Assembly (NCBI GenBank): GCA_964404095.1
Contig: CAYOIN010000022.1
Coordinates: 1 to 16,325, forward strand
Origin: CAZLQR01 sp964404095
Lineage (GTDB): Bacteria; Patescibacteriota; Microgenomatia; UBA1406; GWC2-37-13
Reading direction: 5' to 3'
Length of the DNA: 16,325 bases
Made by a program: the position numbers and the translations under genes. The notes below the pieces were generated by a model. The model worked only from the letters and a program-made list of their open reading frames with translations, had not been told where the DNA came from and did not search any database. Numbering within the stretch: the stretch's first letter is position 1; every line of letters starts with the position of its first letter. Of the stretch, positions 12,709-16,325 are shown piece by piece.

Positions 12709-13083
12709 ATGAAAAAGAAAAAAGATCAAAAAGTGGTTGAACGAGGACGCATCTATATTGTTGCGACCTTTAATAATACCCTCGTGACCGTTACCGACGA
12801 GAAAGGATTCCCGGTAGCAGTAGGATCAACCGGTCGACATGGATTCACCGGAACGCGTAAATCAACTCCGTATGCTGCGACGGTCACTACTGACAGCACG
12901 CTGAAAAAAGCAATCGAGATGTTCTCAATGAGAGAAGCGGCGATTTTCGTCAAGGGTATTGGACCTGGACGTGAAGCGGCACTCCGTGTGATTAAAGGTT
13001 CCAGTCTTGAGATAACAAAAATTGTAGACGTTACACCGATCCCACACAATGGTGTGAGACCGCCAAAGTTACGAAGAGTCTAA
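12709..13083 (+). CDS. rpsK: 30S ribosomal protein S11
   Basis: S11 lies on the 30S platform near the mRNA exit. The 124-residue product shows YIVATFNNTLVTVTDEKGF (residues 16-34), the STGRHGFTGTRKSTPYAA block (about 40-57), GIGPGREAALRVIKG and the invariant C-terminal DVTPIPHNGVRPPKLRRV. Length is normal. A palindromic repeat lies directly upstream, so the rpsM-rpsK junction is not as tight as usual. The ATG is preceded by CAT with no Shine-Dalgarno sequence. Confidence 0.97.
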   Translation: MKKKKDQKVVERGRIYIVATFNNTLVTVTDEKGFPVAVGSTGRHGFTGTRKSTPYAATVTTDSTLKKAIEMFSMREAAIFVKGIGPGREAALRVIKGSSLEITKIVDVTPIPHNGVRPPKLRRV

Positions 13084-13089
13084 TCACCT

Positions 13090-13716
13090 ATGAGATATAC
13101 TGGACCACGAAATAAAGCAGCACGACGAGAAGGAGCAGATCTTGGGATGAAGACCCCAGGATCAAAGTCTCATGCATCGCTGTTGAGAAAAATTACGATG
13201 CTTCCTGGCCAACACGGTGCAGGTACAAAACGACGAAGAAAGCAGTCTGAGCGCGGAAAACAGCTCCGAGAAAAGCAGAAGCTCCGATTTATTTTTGGTG
13301 TTACTGAGGGTCAGTTGAAAAACTACTTTAGTGAAGCGAAAAATAAGAAGGGGAACACCGGGGTTATGTTAGGTCAGCTCTTAGAGCAGCGCCTTGATAA
13401 TGTTGTCTATCGCCTTGGATTCGCGCCAACCCGAGCAAGTGCTCGGCAGCTGGTCAATCACGGTCATGTAACGGTGAATGGTAAGATGGTGAGTATTCCA
13501 TCGTTCCGCGTGTCAGAAGGAATGCAGATTGGTTTCAAGAAAGATGCGACGTTGAAGATTCCCTATATCGAGGTTCAGCTGAAGAATGATACCGTCATTG
13601 TGCCGGCATGGTTAGAGCGAAAGAATAGCCAGGGTCTGGTAAAGACACTTCCTACAAGCGAGAGTGTCGAGAAGCAGGTCAATATGCGATCTGTAATTGA
13701 GTATTATTCACGATAA
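13090..13716 (+). CDS. rpsD: 30S ribosomal protein S4
   Basis: S4 nucleates assembly of the 30S 5' domain and helps form the mRNA entry pore. The sequence opens MRYTGPRNKAARREGADLG and contains PGQHG (residues 39-43), YFSEAKN, LEQRLDNVVYRLGFAPTRA and the S4 RNA-binding core ARQLVNHGHVTVNGKMVSIP (about 117-136). No cysteines occur, so this is the zinc-free form. At 208 residues length is normal. Arginine codon use is striking: 11 of 19 are CGA. An 82-base structured gap follows before rpoA. Confidence 0.97.
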   Translation: MRYTGPRNKAARREGADLGMKTPGSKSHASLLRKITMLPGQHGAGTKRRRKQSERGKQLREKQKLRFIFGVTEGQLKNYFSEAKNKKGNTGVMLGQLLEQRLDNVVYRLGFAPTRASARQLVNHGHVTVNGKMVSIPSFRVSEGMQIGFKKDATLKIPYIEVQLKNDTVIVPAWLERKNSQGLVKTLPTSESVEKQVNMRSVIEYYSR

Positions 13717-13798
13717 TAACAACTCGTAATCACTCATCGAGTGATGATCAGTTTTTATTATTAATTCCCCGATCTAAGGGGCAAAAAAACTAATATTT
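13717..13798 (+). other. Structured gap between rpsD and rpoA
   Basis: The gap holds ATCACTC (13729-13735) and GAGTGAT (13739-13745), a perfect 7-bp stem with a 3-base loop. It is followed 6 bases later by five Ts (13752-13756), reminiscent of an intrinsic terminator but A/T-rich and with the T-run displaced. Next, CCCC (13767-13770) pairs with GGGG (13778-13781), and outside it AGTTTTT (13750-13756) can pair with AAAAACT (13785-13791). The G-run ends 17 bases before the rpoA ATG, too far for a Shine-Dalgarno site. A TATTAT (13756-13761) has no good -35. This could be an attenuator or rpoA leader. Confidence 0.4.
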
Positions 13799-14734
13799 AT
13801 GGTTCAACCAAATTTTTTCACTAAGGTCGTAGAGGAAACCTCTACGTATGGTAAGTTCAGCATCGAGCCGCTGCCATTGAGCTTCGGTAATAGCATGGGG
13901 AATGCACTTCGCAGAACCCTGCTCTCTTCGTTGAAAGGATCCGCAATCACTCAGATTCGAGTGGTGAACGCAGATCACATGTTTAGCACAATTAAGGGTG
14001 TTAAGGAATCTGTTCTCGAAATTCTTCTTCACCTCAAACAGCTCAAGTTCGAAACAAATCGTGAAGGAAGCTTCATGATGCATCTTGAGGTGAAAGGTGC
14101 AGGTAAGGTCACCGGAAAAGACGTGTCTGGTGAAGCCAAGATTGTGAACACCGATCTGTATATCGCAGAGATCACTGACGACAAAGCGAAGATCGATATT
14201 GATTTTGTCGTGGAGACCGGCGTTGGATCGCTCGGTGAAGACGAGATCGAAAAGAAAGATTCAGACTATGTAACTGTAGAAGCATTTTTCTCACCGGTCA
14301 AGCGAGTCAACTTCAAGGTCGAAGAAGCCCGCGTTGGACGAAAGACCAACTTTGACCGACTCGTGATAGATATATGGACCGATGGCACCGTAAGCCCATC
14401 ACAGAGCTTAAAAGACGCGGCAACAATCTTGTCTGCGCACTTTAGCTATGTCCTTTCAGGAAAGGATAATCCTCAGAATAAGGAGGACCAGAGCGTAGCG
14501 GTTGCAGTTACGAAGGAAGTTGATCAAAAGTTGAACGATATCATCATCGATGAACTCAATCTTCCATCACGCGTCATCAACGCGCTGCTTCGAGAAAACA
14601 TCGAAACGGTCGCAGACTTGGTCCGTGTAGGGAAGGATAAACTCATTGGAGTAAAAGGTCTTGGAAAGAAGTCCTTTGTACTCATCGAAGACGAGTTGAA
14701 GAAGATGGGTATCGATATTAAGTCTGAAGAATAA
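13799..14734 (+). CDS. rpoA: DNA-directed RNA polymerase subunit alpha
   Basis: Alpha dimerises to scaffold RNA polymerase assembly, and its C-terminal domain contacts UP elements and activators. The 311-residue protein has FSIEPLPLSFGNSMGNALRR (20-39) and TLLSS of the dimerisation domain, a long second subdomain, and the ARVGRKTNFDRLVIDIWTDG block (177-196). After an acidic linker (about 222-240) comes a full C-terminal domain: LNLPSRVINALLRENIETVA (253-272) and the helix-hairpin-helix VKGLGKKS (285-292). Length is normal. A structured 82-base gap precedes it, so rpoA may be regulated partly apart from rpsD. Confidence 0.97.
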   Translation: MVQPNFFTKVVEETSTYGKFSIEPLPLSFGNSMGNALRRTLLSSLKGSAITQIRVVNADHMFSTIKGVKESVLEILLHLKQLKFETNREGSFMMHLEVKGAGKVTGKDVSGEAKIVNTDLYIAEITDDKAKIDIDFVVETGVGSLGEDEIEKKDSDYVTVEAFFSPVKRVNFKVEEARVGRKTNFDRLVIDIWTDGTVSPSQSLKDAATILSAHFSYVLSGKDNPQNKEDQSVAVAVTKEVDQKLNDIIIDELNLPSRVINALLRENIETVADLVRVGKDKLIGVKGLGKKSFVLIEDELKKMGIDIKSEE

Positions 14735-14739
14735 ACGAT

Positions 14740-15216
14740 ATGAGGCATGGAGTATCAAAAAAAACATTTGGGTATGGTGTAGACTCGAACCAGATGTTGT
14801 TACGAAAGTTAGTTACGAACTTTGTAACACATGGTAAGCTCACCACAACGAAGCAGAAGGCTCAGTTTATGAGACCGTCGGTTGATCGTTTAGTTTCTCA
14901 TGCAAAGAGCGACACAACCGCCTCGTTGAATGTACTGAAAAGTTTTTTTGGTTCTGATGTCATCGCTCGAAGCCTTCAAAGCATCGTTCGAACGTCGTTT
15001 CAGGATCGAAGTTCTGGATTTACCAAAACCGTTACCATCGGTCAACGTTCAAGTGACGCTGCCACGATGGTCCAGGTTACCTGGTCTAGTCCGGTTGTAC
15101 TTCCTTCCGCGGCGTCAGCTCCGGTGAAGAACATAAAGAAAACCATCACTGAGCCGACCAAGGAAAAAGCGACAAAACAGCCGAAATCAAAAGTTACTGC
15201 GAAGAAGCAGAAATAA
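14740..15216 (+). CDS. rplQ: 50S ribosomal protein L17 with Lys/Ala-rich tail
   Basis: L17 sits at the bottom of the large subunit near the tunnel exit. The N-terminal core (about residues 1-117) shows MRHGVSKKTFGYGVDSNQML (family MRHr...kLgR...hR.aml), RKLVTNFVTHGKLTTTKQKA and the ITT/TxxKAxxxRp pattern. Total length is 158, against about 116-130 in most bacteria. The excess is a low-complexity Lys/Thr/Ala tail (about 118-158). It follows rpoA after 5 bases, the standard position. Confidence 0.93.
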   Translation: MRHGVSKKTFGYGVDSNQMLLRKLVTNFVTHGKLTTTKQKAQFMRPSVDRLVSHAKSDTTASLNVLKSFFGSDVIARSLQSIVRTSFQDRSSGFTKTVTIGQRSSDAATMVQVTWSSPVVLPSAASAPVKNIKKTITEPTKEKATKQPKSKVTAKKQK

Positions 15217-15219
15217 TCT

Positions 15220-15648
15220 ATGAAAATTACACACGCAACAAAGCCCGCACGCACCGAGGATGTTGTCAGAACCTGGCATCTCATTGATGTAAAAGGGAAG
15301 GTTCTCGGACGGGTAGTAGGAACAATCGCAACCTTACTTCAAGGAAAACATAAGGCTACCTTTGCGCCCAATATCGATGGAGGCGATTTCGTCGTTGTTG
15401 TGAATGCGTCATCTGTAGCGGTAACCGGTCGAAAGCTGAAGACGAAGGTGTATACTCAGTACTCTGGTTATCCCGGAGGTTTGAGAGAGCAAGTTATGGG
15501 GAATGTTCTCAAGCATAAGCCAGCAGATGTTATCAAGCGGGCTGTGTCTGGGATGTTGCCAAAGAATAAACTTCGAGATAAGCGAATGACACGGCTCTAT
15601 GTCTATGCGGACGAACAACACCCATTTGCTGACAAGTTTACAAATTAA
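15220..15648 (+). CDS. rplM: 50S ribosomal protein L13
   Basis: L13 is an early large-subunit assembly protein. The 142-residue sequence matches the family: TWHLIDVKGKVLGRVVGTIA (about residues 22-41), a Lys-rich LLQGKHKATFAPNIDGGDFV, VVNASSVAVTGRKLKTKVYT, YSGYPGGLREQ, and VSGMLPKNKLRDKRMTRLYVY (in part). Length is normal. It directly follows rplQ with only TCT between stop and start; truA and transporter genes found at this junction in Firmicutes are absent. Confidence 0.97.
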   Translation: MKITHATKPARTEDVVRTWHLIDVKGKVLGRVVGTIATLLQGKHKATFAPNIDGGDFVVVVNASSVAVTGRKLKTKVYTQYSGYPGGLREQVMGNVLKHKPADVIKRAVSGMLPKNKLRDKRMTRLYVYADEQHPFADKFTN

Positions 15649-15665
15649 GAATAACGAATATTTTT

Positions 15666-16118
15666 ATGGCAAAAGCTAAATCATCACTGTATCACGAAGC
15701 GGTTGGACGACGAAAGTCTGCAGTTTCTCGAGTACGACTCTATGTTCTTGGAAAAGAGAAGACGATCACGCTCGAAGGTGCATCGGTGAAAGTAGGAGAC
15801 ATTATAGTAAACAGAAAAAAGGCATCTGAGGTGTTTTCTAGCGCACATGAGAAGGTGCGATTTCAGGAGCCACTCGCACTGACCAACTCACTCGAACGAT
15901 TTGTCGTTTCGGCACATATCACCGGTGGTGGTCGTTCAAGCCAGCTCGATGCTTTCATTCACTCACTCGCCAGAGCACTGGAAAAAGTCGCAAAAGACGA
16001 CTATCGACCGACGCTCAAGAAAGCTGGATTTCTCACCCGTGATCCGAGAATTCGTGAACGACGAAAGGTTGGAACCGGTGGTAAAGCCCGACGACAGAAA
16101 CAGTCTCCAAAGCGATAA
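15666..16118 (+). CDS. rpsI: 30S ribosomal protein S9
   Basis: S9 sits in the 30S head, and its C-terminal tail reaches P-site tRNA. The 150-residue product includes YHEAVGRRKSAVSRVRLYV (about residues 9-27), the S9 signature GGGRSSQLDAFIHSLARAL (about 87-105) and the C-terminal basic block DPRIRERRKVGTGGKARRQK. It ends SPKR where most family members end (F/Y)SKR; the last Lys-Arg is kept. Arginine codons are mostly CGA (12 of 18). Length is within the 130-150 range of the family. It pairs with rplM as usual. Confidence 0.96.
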   Translation: MAKAKSSLYHEAVGRRKSAVSRVRLYVLGKEKTITLEGASVKVGDIIVNRKKASEVFSSAHEKVRFQEPLALTNSLERFVVSAHITGGGRSSQLDAFIHSLARALEKVAKDDYRPTLKKAGFLTRDPRIRERRKVGTGGKARRQKQSPKR

Positions 16119-16137
16119 TACCCTAAGAAGAGTTCGG

Positions 16138-16148
16138 TATAATAGAGG
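16138..16148 (+). promoter_or_regulatory. Putative -10 box and Shine-Dalgarno-like site before the glycosyltransferase
   Basis: A perfect TATAAT (16138-16143) lies 13 bases before the ATG at 16157, directly followed by AGAGG (16144-16148), 8 bases before the ATG. No good -35 is visible at 16-18 bases. If TATAAT is used, transcription would begin about 16150, downstream of AGAGG, giving a leader of only a few bases. The site would mark the end of the ribosomal block and the start of a new transcription unit. Confidence 0.45.
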
Positions 16149-16156
16149 TACTATCT

Positions 16157-16325
16157 ATGCCCCAGCTCAGCATCATTATCGTTTCGTATAACACCGCTGA
16201 GGTCACTACTGCTTGTATCCAGTCGATCCTTGCCGCTCAGCAACTACACCCCATTGATCTCGAAATCCTTGTTGTGGACAATGCATCTACCGACGACTCG
16301 GTAGACAAGATTCGTTCGTTGAAGA
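16157..16325 (+). CDS. Glycosyltransferase family 2, 5' end only
   Basis: The first 56 residues read MPQLSIIIVSYNTAEVTTAC at the start and LEILVVDNASTDDSV at residues 35-49. SIIIVSYN followed by VVDNASTDDS is the nucleotide-sugar-binding half of GT-A family 2 glycosyltransferases, with Asp41 and Asp46/Asp47 in the expected places. Members build cell-surface polysaccharides or glycolipids; the acceptor and sugar cannot be told from this fragment. The gene is cut by the window end. It probably belongs to a different unit from the ribosomal genes, given the upstream TATAAT. Confidence 0.85.
   Translation, partial: MPQLSIIIVSYNTAEVTTACIQSILAAQQLHPIDLEILVVDNASTDDSVDKIRSLK

Noticed and set aside
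13778..13781. GGGG upstream of rpoA as a Shine-Dalgarno site
   Set aside because: It is 17 bases from the ATG, too far, and is better explained as one side of the CCCC/GGGG hairpin.
1..16325. Alternative genetic code (TGA read as Gly or Trp)
   Set aside because: TGA ends rpsQ, map and infA at the expected family lengths, and no recognised gene contains an in-frame TGA.
1..16325. CRISPR array, transposon, tRNA or other defence or mobile system
   Set aside because: No regularly spaced direct repeats, transposase or integrase motifs, or cloverleaf-like stretches were seen; the window is filled with core genes.

Overview
This window is a long, single-strand ribosomal-protein super-operon (the equivalent of S10-spc-alpha plus the L13-S9 pair). 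All 33 genes I can support lie on the + strand and nearly all are packed end to end. The first gene is rplC (L3). The last is the 5' end of a family 2 glycosyltransferase cut by the window edge.

Organism: a bacterium, most likely a Patescibacteria/CPR member. I base this on the absence of rpmD (L30) between rpsE and rplO, short or trimmed ribosomal proteins (L2, L18), initiation mostly without Shine-Dalgarno sites, and a rearranged gene order. A Microgenomates-like lineage is possible, but I cannot prove it from this window. TGA is used as a stop (rpsQ, map, infA) and no real gene contains an in-frame TGA, so this is not the TGA=Gly code of Gracilibacteria/Absconditabacteria. Base composition looks moderate and the favoured arginine codon is CGA.

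Layout: (1) 2-5631: rplC, rplD, rplW, rplB, rplV, rpsC, rplP, rpmC, rpsQ, rplN, rplX, rplE. The usual rpsS between rplB and rplV is missing. (2) 5637-9642: rpsN, then the displaced rpsS, then rpsH, rplF, rplR, rpsE, rplO and secY, with no rpmD. (3) 9703-11778: rpmG (L33, in an unusual place), an adenylate-kinase-type gene fused to a second P-loop kinase domain, and map. (4) A 104-base gap holding promoter-like sequence directly upstream of infA. (5) 11883-14734: infA, rpmJ, rpsM, a 51-base palindromic element, rpsK, rpsD, an 82-base structured gap, and rpoA. (6) 14740-16118: rplQ, rplM, rpsI. (7) A TATAAT box and a glycosyltransferase start at the right end.

Together the genes supply ribosomal subunit proteins, the initiation factor IF-1, the RNA polymerase alpha subunit, the SecY translocon pore, methionine aminopeptidase and a nucleotide kinase. 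This is the core growth machinery, kept in one co-oriented block. No gap exceeds about 104 bases. I see no mobile elements, CRISPR arrays, tRNAs or rRNAs, and no evidence of a new multi-gene system. The points worth a second look are the kinase fusion, the two relocated ribosomal genes, the uniform start-codon context, the CGA bias, the palindromic repeat, the near-leaderless infA promoter, and a few substitutions at usually conserved ribosomal residues.
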